This document shows, one piece after another, positions 47,126 through 58,397 of a stretch of DNA of 64,000 nt. The position numbers were made by a program, and so were the translations under genes. Each line of letters starts with the position of its first letter. Position 1 is the stretch's first letter. This stretch comes from Melieria omissa (lineage: Eukaryota; Arthropoda; Insecta; Diptera; Ulidiidae). Below the pieces are notes generated by a model. That model had not been told where the DNA came from and searched no databases. It saw only the letters and a program-made list of their open reading frames with translations. The stretch spans positions 151,209,920-151,273,919 of the forward strand of contig OZ020267.1 in NCBI GenBank assembly GCA_963971225.1. Direction: 5' to 3'.

Positions 47126-49794
47126 GATCAACAGCAAAATGGCTTTTCTGGGTTTGACATCAGTTCTAGGGTAATTAGGTACCGCTGATTTCGAATCCGC
47201 AAGCCGTTTTTAAAACTTAGTTTCCGTTTTCGCAAAAAATGGGCGTGTTACTTTTTCGGATTTTCCCTGTCTTTTTTCACGTTTGGGATTATAATTTCTA
47301 AACCATTGTCAAACCGGTTGACATGATTTTCACTTTGTGGCATTTACAACACCTCACGACTTCTTTTTCAATGTAATTTATTTTTATAAGTTTTACGATT
47401 TCGCGGTAATTGGACTCAAAGTCGGAAAATATGGAATTTCAAGGCGTTTTCTTGGATGGTCAAAAACACGCACATTTTTCTTAAATCTATTAATGAGTTA
47501 GCTGTTAAATGAAAGCGGAAACATCAAATAATACAACACAGCTAAATTATTTGGTGTGGTTTCCATTCTTATCGAAATAATAGGAAAAATGTGCCATCGC
47601 AATTTTCATCACTTTTCATACTTTTTCCTTAAAAAATCAACGGCCTCCAAATATGCTCTTTTATATGTTCCATTTACAGTCTGGAATACAAGCAAAAAAC
47701 AAAACAAAGTTTGAATTGCTCAAAACAAAAAAAATTAAAAACTTTGCATATTTTAAGGCACCTAATGTTACCTGAGAATAATAAATCCGCCACATTTCAT
47801 TGGAAAATTGTGTGAAAACGTCAAATTAGAACTCTATATATTTTCAAAAAGATTTTTTAAACTAGTACATGGTTAAATCAGTCAACATCAGAGACTCATT
47901 AAGTTTAATTAAGAAATCAAATTGACTCACAAAGATTCAGTACATCTTTTCTAACTTGTTTCCATGTCAAAACGAGTCTATTTGCTGCCTATGTGTGTCA
48001 CTGAACTGTTTTTGTCAGCTCCCTAATCCCAACCAAAGATTTACTTTGACCGACTGTTATGAACAACTAATGTAATATTCTATATTCATACAAGATGTGC
48101 CTGTTGTCAGTTCAATCCAATACAATTATTGAAAAAAAATACCAAATGATGAGAAATCACACATAAATTTTCGATATTCATAATTGTAAGGTGACATAAA
48201 CAGAACTAAACTATGAATTTTAGAATTTGGTGCCCACATCAACAAAATGACTTATTAACATGAATTTATTTGTCGCCAAAGTTCAACGAATTTTTCTGCA
48301 TAATAAAACATTCGAAATGAGTAAATACGAAAACTGTGCGCACGTTGGTGCAGCCGCAAAAATGTCACCTTAATGTAGCAACATAAACATTAGCGCCGCC
48401 AACGGCACTCCACGGCACTTTTAGTACATAAACCCACAAACAAAAAATAATAAAAAATAAAAACCACAAGAAAGAAATAAATAAACGCCGAAAAATGACT
48501 TTTCGAAAAGGGTGGGACCGGAACAGCAAAGCGTTGACAGAAAATTGCTGCGACATGTCAACGCTATTTACACATGGGGTTAATTTCGATGATGCCATAT
48601 CGCGCACGACAAGTAGACAGACAGACAGGCGGACACAGCCGCCGCCGCGCAGCAGCAGCCAACCAGCACGCGAACACACGCCGCAACTCACACACAACCA
48701 AACAGCGAGCAACGCACACGCACCGCAAAAAAAGCGAAAGTGATGATGCGTTTCCAGCAGTGCGCCACAATTTCACCGCATCAACGCAAAAAAAAACAAA
48801 ATAATACAAAATGAAAAGCACACAAAAACACGCTTTTATGCCTAAATGTATGCTATAAAAACGCACACGACACATGAGCGGCTGAAAAGAGAAATGAACA
48901 TTGCTGCCGCCGCTGTCACTTTGCATTTGTGTGCGTCGCTGCGTGTCAGGTAGCGTGTGAAGGTGGGCCTGAATGTCTGTGTTTGTGTGTGTGTGTGTGT
49001 GTGTGAGTGCTTTTAAATTGCGCAAAGGTGTGGCCCGTCAATTTTGAATGCGGCTGCGGCTTTGTGGCGGCTACAACGCAACGCATATTTCTTATTTGCT
49101 CAGCACAAAATAATATTTGGAAAATATTTACTGTCGCGTACGTGCACACCAACACACACACACACACACACCGCGCACTTACGCCAAATGAAAGGTAAAT
49201 ATTTAAATTAAAATATGAACTCGATTCAGCTTCGGCCACCCTCGACACTAAGTGACAAAATTCGATTTCGCGTATGAATGCCAGTGATGGTTAAGTTATT
49301 CTTTTTTGGCGCTTAATGTTAAACTCAAAGCTGCATGAAGCTGACGATTGAAAAGTGAAATGAAAAAGTCACCTTCAACTGCCCGCAACACAATGAAAAA
49401 GTACACAACCATTTATTAAAAACCCAAGTCAGGCGGGCACATCAAAAAGCGCCACACACGTGACTCCCAGTCAGTCAGCTCACGCACAGCGATGCGGCGG
49501 CCGGCGTGAAACAAGTGGTTCTGACACCTCAAAACGGTTCAAACACAATGCGGCCGCACCCCTTTCTCGCCTGACAATCACCTCAATAAAAGGCGACAAA
49601 AAACGCACAAAGGCAACACTGACCAACGGTCAAGTTGGCACCAGTTGTGGTTGAGGATGGGAGAAATGGATGTTGATTTTTAAAGGTGTGTGTGCTGAAA
49701 GTTTATTAAACGTTTTGGGTCGCTTTGATGTGATATCGCGAAAGAGTTTCAAAGGAAGGATTTGTAAATGACTGATTGGAATCCAACAAGGGCA
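47126..49794. other. Non-coding stretch with GT/CA microsatellites
   Basis: Contains (GT)n at about 48978-49003 and (CA)n at about 49152-49172, only 150 bp apart and on opposite strands. A GC-richer island lies at about 48500-49100. The minus frames of 115 and 153 codons there contain Cys/Val and Thr-His repeats from these arrays. The segment beginning ACACTGATCAACAGCAAAAT at 47123 looks like a repeat-family start, but I cannot define its ends. Confidence 0.45.
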
Positions 49795-50700
49795 TAGGTT
49801 AGGTTAAATTAGGTTGAACTGTGTGATCGAATTGGCCAGGCATAGACTCTGCTGCTGCTGGGTTCCTAGAGGTTCGAGATGGAAACGATACGATTGACAA
49901 AATATCTCAAGTTCTAATGCATCGATTTATTTGAAATTTGTAATAGACTTTCTGAATACTATCAAAATTGTCTCGACGTAGGGTTTTTGTAATATGTTTT
50001 TTTTTAATATTTTAAAAAAATTACCAAAGTTGAAAAAAAGGAGGCAAACATTTTCAGAAAGACGCAAACTTTTTTTTTCAAATCGGCTGCGTCCATATGA
50101 TTTTACATCTTTGTTAAGTAAGAATTAATCTAATTTTTATGTTTCAAATCACTAAGAGGATTGGAATCAAGTCAACGAGGAGACACCTTTTTTTTGAGTC
50201 GCCACTTTGCCGGCCTCCACCGACTTCAATTTTGAATTTTTTTCAACTATTATACATTTTTATACTTTTCAAGTATCAATAAAAAACTAATAAAAACATG
50301 GGAGTTAAAAATTATTGCTGTTTTTTTATTACGCCCGTAAAATCATCTCAAAATCGAGCTTCTAGACTAGAATAACCCCTTAACGGACCTCACCCAATCC
50401 AGAGAAATACGGGCTTATCGGACTTGTGCGGCGAGATCTAACTATAAGAAGACGCAAGTAGCACAGAATGTGCTCCAAGGTTTTAATGATACATGCACAT
50501 GCGCTGCACTCGTCCGATTCAGTTGTGTCCAGTTAGCAGTATCCAGTCAGCACGACTGTGATGGCTTTGCAGTCTTTTCAGGGAAGTGGTAATACGAAAT
50601 GTGGTTCTTGCCGCATCCCAGGTAACCATATTTTCGAACCTCACTTCCGCCATATTTTTCACCAAGGTAGATTCTGGAGAGTGTTTACGCAGGGAGACTA
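49795..50700 (-). mobile_element. LINE fossil: tail fragment and decayed RNase H / ORF2 end
   Basis: At 49795-49865 a TTAGGTTAAATTAGGTTGAA segment is followed by GGCCAGGCATAGACTC. At 50385-50690 the minus strand shows broken frames reading ADWILLTGHN, then a stop, then IGRVQRMCMYH. This resembles the Leu-Leu-Thr-Gly-His segment near the end of the ORF2 RNase H region of I/R1-type LINEs. The pieces are consistent with one minus-strand element ending in an AACCTAACCTA tail. About 500 bp between them is AT-rich and may be a later insertion. Reading is tentative. Confidence 0.4.
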
Positions 50701-51558
50701 GTTCATAAAACTACAGTAAGGGGTCAGAAGTGAGCTCACTTAGCAATGTGTGGCACTTTAGAACCAGTGCACAATGATTCGACTCCATACAACCGCTGGA
50801 CAAAATTAGAAGGAGTGTTCCGTTCTTCATTCAATTTTGTTTTTCTGACACTTTTGTAATTTGGCAATGCGTAAGACTTAAAGTGTGTTGGCTAGATTTT
50901 TCAGACTTTGCATATAATCGGTAACGTCAACATTGATAATTCCCAAGAGTAACATAAATTGTCTCAGGACCCTCTGGTTTTGCAATAAAAACGATAAAAA
51001 TAGATGTATGTTTTGCATTTGTGCAGATTTTTTTTATTTTTCATGCTGATTGCATACTTTTAGGGATAAATAAAACAAAAATTTTTTTGTGAAAAAGTTT
51101 CAACTTTGAGCAGCTTTTGCACAGACACTAATGATTTTTTGCACAGATTTTTTGGGGTTTTCTTAGTTGGAGTTTTACCTTTCAATTGACATCAAAATCG
51201 TTAAATTCTGAGACTGTACATTTTTTAAATGTTGTCAATGGAACGAATCGCTGTGCATAGGTTCGATTCCTAGCAGGTTGGTTAAACCTCAAATGAACAA
51301 ATTATTTGTTTGGTTTGTTTAATAAACATATTCTTTCTTTTGAAAGGAAGTTACTATTAAAAAAAGTGAACGAAAAGGTCTATTAAGTACTAAAGAAATG
51401 ACTTTGAGTTAAGTTGTCGAGGTCTAATTTGAAGATATGTACATATATGTCACCCCTCCTTGAGACGAATTTATGCACTTAAGGGTTAAACATTCTTCTA
51501 CTTCTATTGCTCTGCACAATATATGAAGAAAATAATGACACATTACCTATTAAGAATG
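50701..51558. other. Non-coding stretch, nothing firm
   Basis: AT-rich DNA. GCATAGGTTCGATTCCTAGC at about 51255 is B-box-like, but no matching A box or tRNA fold was found. Confidence 0.45.
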
Positions 51559-51560
51559 TA

Positions 51561-52092
51561 AAGGGTGTGACACCAAAATCGGGACACTTTAAAACCCCTG
51601 TATCTTTTGAAATAAATAAAACTTTTGAAGTAAAATTTTAGGTGTAAGTACTCCATGACTTGTTTTTCAATATTCAATTAAAAAAAATTTGCAAAACCCG
51701 TTTTATTAGTAAGAAAATAGAATTGAATATGTACAGCGCGAGTGTCATCTGCCTAACAGCCCAGAACTCTCCCCTATTGAAAATAACTGGTCTATAGTTA
51801 TAGGCACTTTAAAGGAGAGTGGTACGAGAGTATCGACAGAAGAAGAGTTCCGGAGGAAGTCTAAAAAGAAAAAGAATTTTTAGTGCAAAAATTGTTGGCA
51901 GGACTCCCACGAAAAGTGCGACTGGTGGCATACGGAGGAAAAAATTAGAAATAAATCTGGATTTTATCATACCTGAAAAACTGAAGAGTAGAAATAAATT
52001 GTAAAAAAAATTCTAGATTATTCTTTATTCTTTCTTTATTCTTTATTTTGATATCACGAAACAAGTGTCCCGATTTTGGTTTGCACACCCTT
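51561..52092 (+). mobile_element. Deleted Tc1-like element, 532 bp
   Basis: The ends AAGGGTGTGACACCAAAATC and, on the minus strand, AAGGGTGTGCAAACCAAAAT are both followed by CGGGACACTT. This gives an inverted repeat of about 30 bp with two mismatches. TA flanks both ends (51559-51560 and 52093-52094), the IS630-Tc1-mariner target. Intact Tc1 elements are about 1.6 kb; this one lacks the 5' two thirds of the transposase. Confidence 0.88.
51736..52004 (+). pseudogene. Tc1-like transposase C-terminal remnant
   Basis: The plus strand reads HLPNSPELSPIENNWSIV from about 51745. It matches the Tc1 transposase motif SP[DE]LNPIEN[LV]W, whose glutamate (codon 51779-51781) is the third catalytic residue of the DDE triad. 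Downstream the frame continues TLKESGTRVSTEEEFRRKSK and then stops. A 61-codon frame (51819-52004) continues in another phase, so at least one frameshift separates the two. The DNA-binding domain and first two acidic residues are absent. Not functional. Confidence 0.85.
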
Positions 52093-52103
52093 TACTGTTT
52101 TAA

Positions 52104-52830
52104 GGGGGTCTTCCGTAGTGACGCGCCTTTTTCTGGTAGATTTTCAAGAATTTTCTTCTCAGAAAATATAAAAGATATTCAATTTTTGTTTTCTGCCATA
52201 TATTTACACATATTTCATGTATACAAAATAATTGCCATACTGTTGCCATACACAAAAATTACGGCTTCCAGAGCGAGTTGAAACTAAGTCGTTTCCAGCG
52301 CAGAGGAAAATGGTAGACCTGATTGCAGCTGTCTCGGAAGTCTAAAACAAAAAACAAAAATTTTTTTAGAATCTGTGTAACGTCAGCTATCGTGTGAACT
52401 ACGGAAAAGTAAAAATATTGAAATTTAGAAAAGTTATGCAAATTAAAAAAAAAAATGTGATTTGAGGGTTTTTTTTCAAAGTAAATGCTGGATTAAGAAA
52501 AAACTACTTATTGTATAGACACAATTTTAGACAGTACGATAGCGACATGTATGTAGAATATTCAGTTAAAATTTGAAGCAAATCGGCTTAGTAGAACTTG
52601 AGATATTATGTCTACCAGTTTGAAAAACATGGTTTCGAGAAAAAGAGGATTTAAGTTTTGGGTTAAGATAATTTTGCGGTCGGCACGCCGACTTTGACAT
52701 CCCATAACTTTCGGAATTTTCGAGATATTGGAAAAATACTTTTACAGTTTGAATTGTAAATAAGTTGAGATTATGCAAATGTAATAAAAAAAATTTCGAA
52801 TTCTTGAAGCCGTCACTGCGAAAGACCCCC
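52104..52830 (+). mobile_element. TTAA-flanked terminal-inverted-repeat element, 727 bp
   Basis: The left end GGGGGTCTTCCGTAGTGACG and, on the minus strand, the right end GGGGGTCTTTCGCAGTGACG differ at two of 20 bases. TTAA flanks both sides (52100-52103 and 52831-52834). The TTAA flanks suggest piggyBac-type mobilisation, but the ends start GGGGG rather than CCC, so the family is uncertain. The frames at 52048-52281 (plus) and 52566-52838 (minus) both read FKGVFRSD because both cross the inverted repeat. Neither resembles a transposase. Confidence 0.8.
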
Positions 52831-52844
52831 TTAAACAAATATAG

Positions 52845-52993
52845 TTTTATGCGGATCCTGAACGAAAATTTTGAATTTTTGTATGGACAATTCTACTCTC
52901 AGAGTCTTACCATTTCCTACTGAGATTGTAGCCGTCAAAAGCAAAATGATTTCTTCTATCTTAAACGCACTAACCAGCTGAACCAATACGGCC
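52845..52993 (-). mobile_element. tRNA-derived SINE, copy 4 (diverged)
   Basis: Minus strand: GGCCGTATTGGTTCAGCTGG (A-box region), a short deletion over the B box, then GACGGCTACAATCTCAGTAG and TAAGACTCTGAGAGTAGAAT. It ends with GGATCCGCATAAAACTATA. It matches copies 1-3 in order but is shorter and strongly diverged, so it is the oldest of the four. Confidence 0.72.
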
Positions 52994-55140
52994 ACAAAAT
53001 TACACTCGAGTCAAAAATTACCTAGAATTTTTTTAATTGCCTTTCATCTTCCTTCCCAGCTGCAGCAACAGCAACAGCAACACTTGGCGCCACATACAAC
53101 GCACACTATTTATGCGAAATTATTAAATATGTAAATAAATCAACGAAACCGCCTTCAAACGTGCCACTCAATGAAATTGTCAAAGCGCACCGACACCAGC
53201 GCGAACAACCAACGAACGAACCAACGTCATAAATGCGCTTTAATTAAAAATTAAACCCTTTGCGTCTGTAATTATGAAGTTGGCACATACACGAAGGCCG
53301 CAGCGCCACGGGTACACAGCAACAACAAACCACGTTTTTCAAGCGAAAGTGTGTGCGCGCACCAGAGCTGCCAACCCCAGTCGATACGAACCTGCACGCC
53401 CACCCGCACCACTGCGCTACGGCGCAATGTAATCTGTGAATAATTCAGTTATAAGAAAATAATTTTCTGCCAGACATACACAACCAGAGACATACACCGC
53501 ACCCACACACACACACACGCACGCAAGCACTCGTTCCGGGCTACACGAAGTGCAACAGTGCAAAAGAAAACAAAAACAATAGCAAAAACAATAACAAGAA
53601 AAATCTGAGCAACAAATAAAGTTGCGCGCGAAGCCGAGAGGTCGGCGGGGCAAAGAGCAACAGCGGCATGTAAATAAGAATTATGAAAATAATAATGGAA
53701 AAAGGATTAAGACGCAGACGCCGATGCCGAAACCAACGGCACGAAGCGCAGCGCCGCCAGCTGACAGGCGGCAGTGGCAGCAGACAGGCAGCAAGGAAAA
53801 ATTTAAGACGCCTGAGCGAGTGGTGTGAGTTGAAGAAAGTGTGGTCTCTCACAAGCTGAAGCTGGGACTGAGACCGGCACACGTGAGGTGAGAGGTGGGG
53901 GCGGGGTTGCAGGGCACCCAACCTCGACACACACCGTCAACATGCAGTCGCTTATAATTATGGAATTTTCTGATGATGCTAGTTTTTGAATTTAATTACT
54001 TTTTCGAAAGCGCAAAATGCCACCACTGTGCTACATGAAAATGTTTGTGTGTCTGTGAGTGTGTGTGTGCAGGTGCAAAGCGCACACTGAAGGCTGCAAT
54101 AAGTCGTCTAGTCGCTGTAAACGCGCGTACGGCGAAAATTATTCTGATTATTGTTGCCGTTCGGGGTGTGCGAGAGTGTAAGCACTTCCCCGCTCCCCCC
54201 ACTCGCACAGCACAATTCCCCCAACACTGCTCTTGGCACTTGTTGGCTGTGCGTCGCTCGCCACTTGATTTATCAGCTGCGCCGTTTCTGTGACAGTTTC
54301 CCGGCCCCCCTCCCCCTGGTCCTGGGCGCCTTTCTCAGACAATCTTTCGCCGCTCGCCTTCCTCGGTTTAAGCGCATTTTTAATTTTAATTTCACCGTTA
54401 CACACAAATTTTCTCACCTTACATTGTCATTTTTGACATTTTTGTGGCCTTAAATTGTTGCTGTAATTGCATTTTTGCTATGTTCCACCACCACCAACAA
54501 CAACCACCAGCAGACGCTGTCGCTGTCGCGCACTGCTGACAATTGAATTGAATTTTTCAACTCCCAAAAGCAAAACATTGTTGCTAGTGTTTTCTTCACA
54601 CCCTGAGTGAAATATTTCTTATTGTTATTGCAGTTTGTGTTCTTGTTATTGTTGTTCTTCTTCTTCTACCTTTGGCTACAATTACACAATTGCAATTAAG
54701 CAATTATTCCAAGTAATTTATAGCTTTTTGTGTTTTTATTTATTTTTATTGCATACTTTTATGCGTTTGCTGTATTGTTTTCGGCGCGTGCGTGCGTGTG
54801 TGTGTGTGTGTGTTCAACTTATGACATTTGGTTTTTAATTAAAACTTTTGGCGTTAAATTGCATCATCTATGAGAAAGTGCCAAAGACGTTTCGTGTTGG
54901 TAAGCAAACGGAGAGCAAGATATTAAATTACAACAATAAAAATATTGTTTGCTGCATTTGAAGGAGTAGGCAGCTCTTTTGTGCCTAAATCTTGATTCAA
55001 TATGTGGCAAATAAATTCTTTGAAAGAAACTCAAAGCCTCTGCTATCTCTTTCACTTTAATTGGAAAATTTGGTGAACTTGAACAATGTTTTTTTAGATG
55101 TACCAAACATTGATTGTCTCCCAAGCTGGTACGGACACGT
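52994..55140. other. Non-coding stretch with a GC-richer island (about 53050-54420)
   Basis: (CA)n at about 53500-53524, (GT)n at about 54050-54070 and (GT)n at about 54788-54813. Several overlapping frames on both strands (up to 129 codons) are proline/histidine or leucine/phenylalanine-rich and show no domain. The island could hold untranslated exons or a promoter, but there is no proof. Confidence 0.4.
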
Positions 55141-55144
55141 TTAA

Positions 55145-55355
55145 CCCTTTCGGGACTACTGGGATAATACGTCCCAGCAAGTTTTTAATGCCCTTCAAAA
55201 CAATTATTCAAATCTTACGACCCATTAAAAATATTTTTTTGGATTTCGGTGTTCCCGCATGAAAGGATGATTTCAGAATTTCTGAGCATCCAATATACTT
55301 AATTTTCTAACTGAGAGTATTTTGGATTTCAAAATTAAACTTCGTCCCGAAAGGG
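55145..55355 (+). mobile_element. Intact TTAA-flanked MITE, 211 bp
   Basis: The ends CCCTTTCGGGAC and GTCCCGAAAGGG form a 12-bp perfect terminal inverted repeat with TTAA on both sides (55141-55144 and 55356-55359). The second, split copy at 9741-10251 is in the opposite orientation. At 211 bp with no coding capacity it is a typical MITE. Confidence 0.88.
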
Positions 55356-55359
55356 TTAA

Positions 55360-57671
55360 ATTCTGTCGCGAACACAGCGTCATACTCATCTTTAACTCTT
55401 TTGCTACTGAATTTTACTAAGGAGAGTTAAAACTTGTAATTTATCGAATTAGTCTTCTGTGTGGAAATATCAATAACACCTACAATTTTTTTAAAATATT
55501 TTTTTACATTTTTTTTAATTAATATTTTTTTGTTATTTTTATTACTGAACCCTGTTTATAAAAATGTTGTCACATGCCAGCAACCATATTCTTCTTTCTA
55601 TAATAATTACTAAAACATAAAAATTTTTATGTATAACTTAACATCGAATAATCGTTTATTTACTTTAGCTTTAATTATTATAAAAATGTATTTAAATTAA
55701 AGTAAAAAGTAAAAATACAAAGTTTTCTTATTTGCTTCTCCTATTTGCTTCTTCAAAATACAAAGTTCTCCTATTTGCTTCTGCTTCTTTTTCCTTTACT
55801 ACGTAAGGATATATCAGTTAAAAATAGCGCGTACCTTTTTTTTAAACTTGAATATTCAGTTTATTAATTTTGTATTTTTCCTACAACTTTAAATTATTCT
55901 AAGGACCAACAAATAAATGTATAGTTTAAACCATAGAGGGCTCAGACGACTACAAAGTAGCATGTTTCTATATGGCAACAATATACGAATAATAAATGCC
56001 TTTCAAAAGCAAATATTTAATGACTCCTTTTACTAGTTTTTCGCTTTTTACAAAAACACATCAACTGGCTCAAACCATTGTCAAACAACAACTGCGCATC
56101 CAAAATGGCTGAAATTTTGATAAGAATCTTTCAAAAGACATACAACTACCATTCATTGCTTAAGAAGATCATAACATGGAGGAATTTAATCCTTTGGACG
56201 CCCAACTCAGCATACAAAAAGCTCAAAACAGTACATTTATTACATCTAATAAATAACTTTAAGTAAAAACTTTATCCCCCACAACTTAACGATCCTCTCC
56301 AGAGAATTTAAACGTCGATCAGCAAAAAGCTCACTCAAAATATTATCGTCTTTAATGGACCAAAATTAAGCATGAAATTGCCATCCCATAAGTATGCACC
56401 ATTTGCATAAAGTCGCCGTGCCGCATTGCACTTCCCATCGAAAAACAATTCAAGTCCAATGGCCATGCAGCGCACTTAATGATTTCCATATTATCATTTC
56501 ATTTGCCAATAAATGTTTATACTGCCAAAGCCATTACCACAAATGATAGCTCACTCAACGTCCGTCCGCCACTCCGAACTGAAGCCAATGTTGATGGCAG
56601 CAGCCATCACCCTTGACATGGCACTTACCCAAACACCCAGACTCCACCTTGGCACATTTGAATGCTGCGGTCAGCAATCACAGCAAACACTGCACTCCAG
56701 CGCAACGCATAGAGCACACAAGAGGGTGAGAGTAAGAGAGAGCGAGAGAGACAAACGGAGAGAGGTAGTCGAGGTTGTGGTAGGGGCTTACAAAAATAGC
56801 ACATGAACACACTCGAATGCAATTTCAGTAATTAAAATAAACACAAATGTGCAGTGCGTGCGCAGCACCGACGCAAACGTTCTGTCAATCATAAATGAAC
56901 AGCGGCAGCATCCGACAAGCGGCCACAGCGTCGGAACTGAAAACCATTTCAAATGACTGCATCCATTGTTGGCACTTGCCGAATGTGTTATTGCAGTTAT
57001 GGCGCATTCAAACTGCACTGCAAAATTGTGTTGCCTGCGCTTAGACGCACAGGCAGATGAACAGAACAGCAATGTGCGGTGCTGTGTGGCTGCAAATGTA
57101 ATGAACGTTGAAGAGCTGGCAAAGACAGGGCCGGATGTTCATATTGCGGTGTTTTAGAGAGTTTTAGGTTCATAGAAAGTTTAGTTAGAGATGAGAAGGG
57201 TAAAATTTTTTAAGTTTTTTCTAGGCTTTGAAACTAAAAATTGTTTCTGACTACCAGTTAAGCTGCCAATACAAACATTTAAAGTTTGTGGTAATACATT
57301 TTTAATCTCTGAGAAAAAAATGGTTTATAAAAAAGATCTTATCTAACACTCACTGATCTTGTAACTTAACTATCTAAAATTTACAGATCTTTGGTTGCAA
57401 GTGACTAAGATTCGCCGATCTTTACTGAATGTTTCGTCTTGGCTCTGAAATCATTAAGCTTTACTGCTATTAATGCAAAAACGTCTGATCTGTTCATCAT
57501 GTCAATTGTCCATAAATTGTGCTGTTAAGATCCTGTCTCCTCTTTTTTATAGCCTCCTCTTTTTATAGCAATGCAAAAAGGGCGCCAACTCTAACAAAGT
57601 AAATATATCACCGTGCAATAAAAATCAAAAATTTCAAAACACACCAAAAAAATGTATATACTTGCGAAACT
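55360..57671. other. Non-coding stretch with a possible mariner scrap
   Basis: At about 56080-56130, ATCCAAAATGGCTGAAATTT resembles the 5' untranslated part of the mariner at 31160-31195 (ATCCAATATGGCTGAAATTT). It may be a relic of a related mariner; no ends are visible. A GA-rich run lies at 56725-56765. No gene is supported. Confidence 0.4.
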
Positions 57672-57790
57672 AGTTTTTTTTAGTTTTTCTCTCTGACGTC
57701 AGGATTTTTGTTTTATTTTTAGTTTTTTAATTTTTTTAATTTTTATTATATCTTAAACTAATAAAGTTGGAAAGACAAAACTCTAGGATG
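57672..57790 (+). mobile_element. Fragment of the 4728-5337 MITE family
   Basis: TTTTTAGTTTTTCTCTCTGA followed by CGTCAGGATTTTTG matches the left part of the 4728 element. ATATCTTAAACTAATAAAG matches its right part. Most internal tandem units are missing. The right end is lost where the LTR sequence begins. Confidence 0.65.
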
Positions 57791-57814
57791 TGGTAGTTAG
57801 TATATTAGTCCTTA

Positions 57815-58200
57815 AGATATTGAAACGAAGAGGCACTCTTTTCCAAGCATACTTTTAGGCATGCACTTTGAAGAACGACAAATTCCCGATATGGCAAGGA
57901 TGGTTCTCGAAGAAATGGGCTGTGCAAAAATGGTCGAGCGCTTTCCAATTGGAAGTTGCAAGAAACTTCGGCGCGATAAGAAAACTGGTATAAAAGCAGC
58001 AGTGTGCAGCGCAATGGGTCGAGTTTGTGTTGAGCAAGCAATGGGGAAACATGCAGTAGTAGTAGTGTAAAGTAGAACAAGTTTAAATTTGTAAATAAAG
58101 TGATTGTTAGTTTTGACTACGTTTGCGCTTAATAATTGAAGTTGTTTTATTTTCAAACACAATCAAAACGAACCTTGCGAAACTTGAGATTTTCGTAACA
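57815..58200 (+). mobile_element. Gypsy-type LTR (solo or fragment), same family as 61576-62093
   Basis: From TTTTCCAAGCATACTTTTAG to TTTTCGTAACA this matches the LTR at 61576-62093 base for base over most of its length. It shares a TATA box (TATAAAAG at 57989-57996) and a poly(A) signal (AATAAA at 58094-58099). No primer site follows 58200 and no internal region adjoins, so it is a solo or truncated LTR. The exact 5' boundary is uncertain because the first 100-200 bp of the other LTR are not clearly matched. The two differ by small indels and substitutions, so they come from separate insertions. Confidence 0.82.
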
Positions 58201-58299
58201 ATATATTATTTTTAGAAAAAACCCTTCGAAATTTCCAAAGATATTCGGTAGTAAAGTTTTGAAAGGGCATTTTCAATACGTCTTCGTCCTTTTGCACCA

Positions 58300-58397
58300 A
58301 AACATTAAATTTTCTATGATTCTAAGTATTGTTCTCTTTCATTTGATACCCATATTGTTATTCTGCAATGTGTTAAATTATATCCTTGAAATTTATT
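58300..58397 (-). mobile_element. Fragment of the 4728 MITE family, left of the LINE
   Basis: On the minus strand it reads AAATTTCAAGGATATAAT, ATTGCAGAATAACAATATGG and GTATCAAATGAAAGAGAAC, matching the internal unit of the element at 4728-5337. The rest of the unit resumes at 59668, so the LINE inserted into this copy. Confidence 0.72.

Noticed and set aside
51250..51275. B-box-like GGTTCGATTCC, possible tRNA gene
   Set aside because: No A box at the right distance and no cloverleaf arms; at most a scrap of a SINE.
51480..51490. TTAAGGGTTAA next to a TTTATGCA segment, MITE-like
   Set aside because: No inverted partner could be located upstream.
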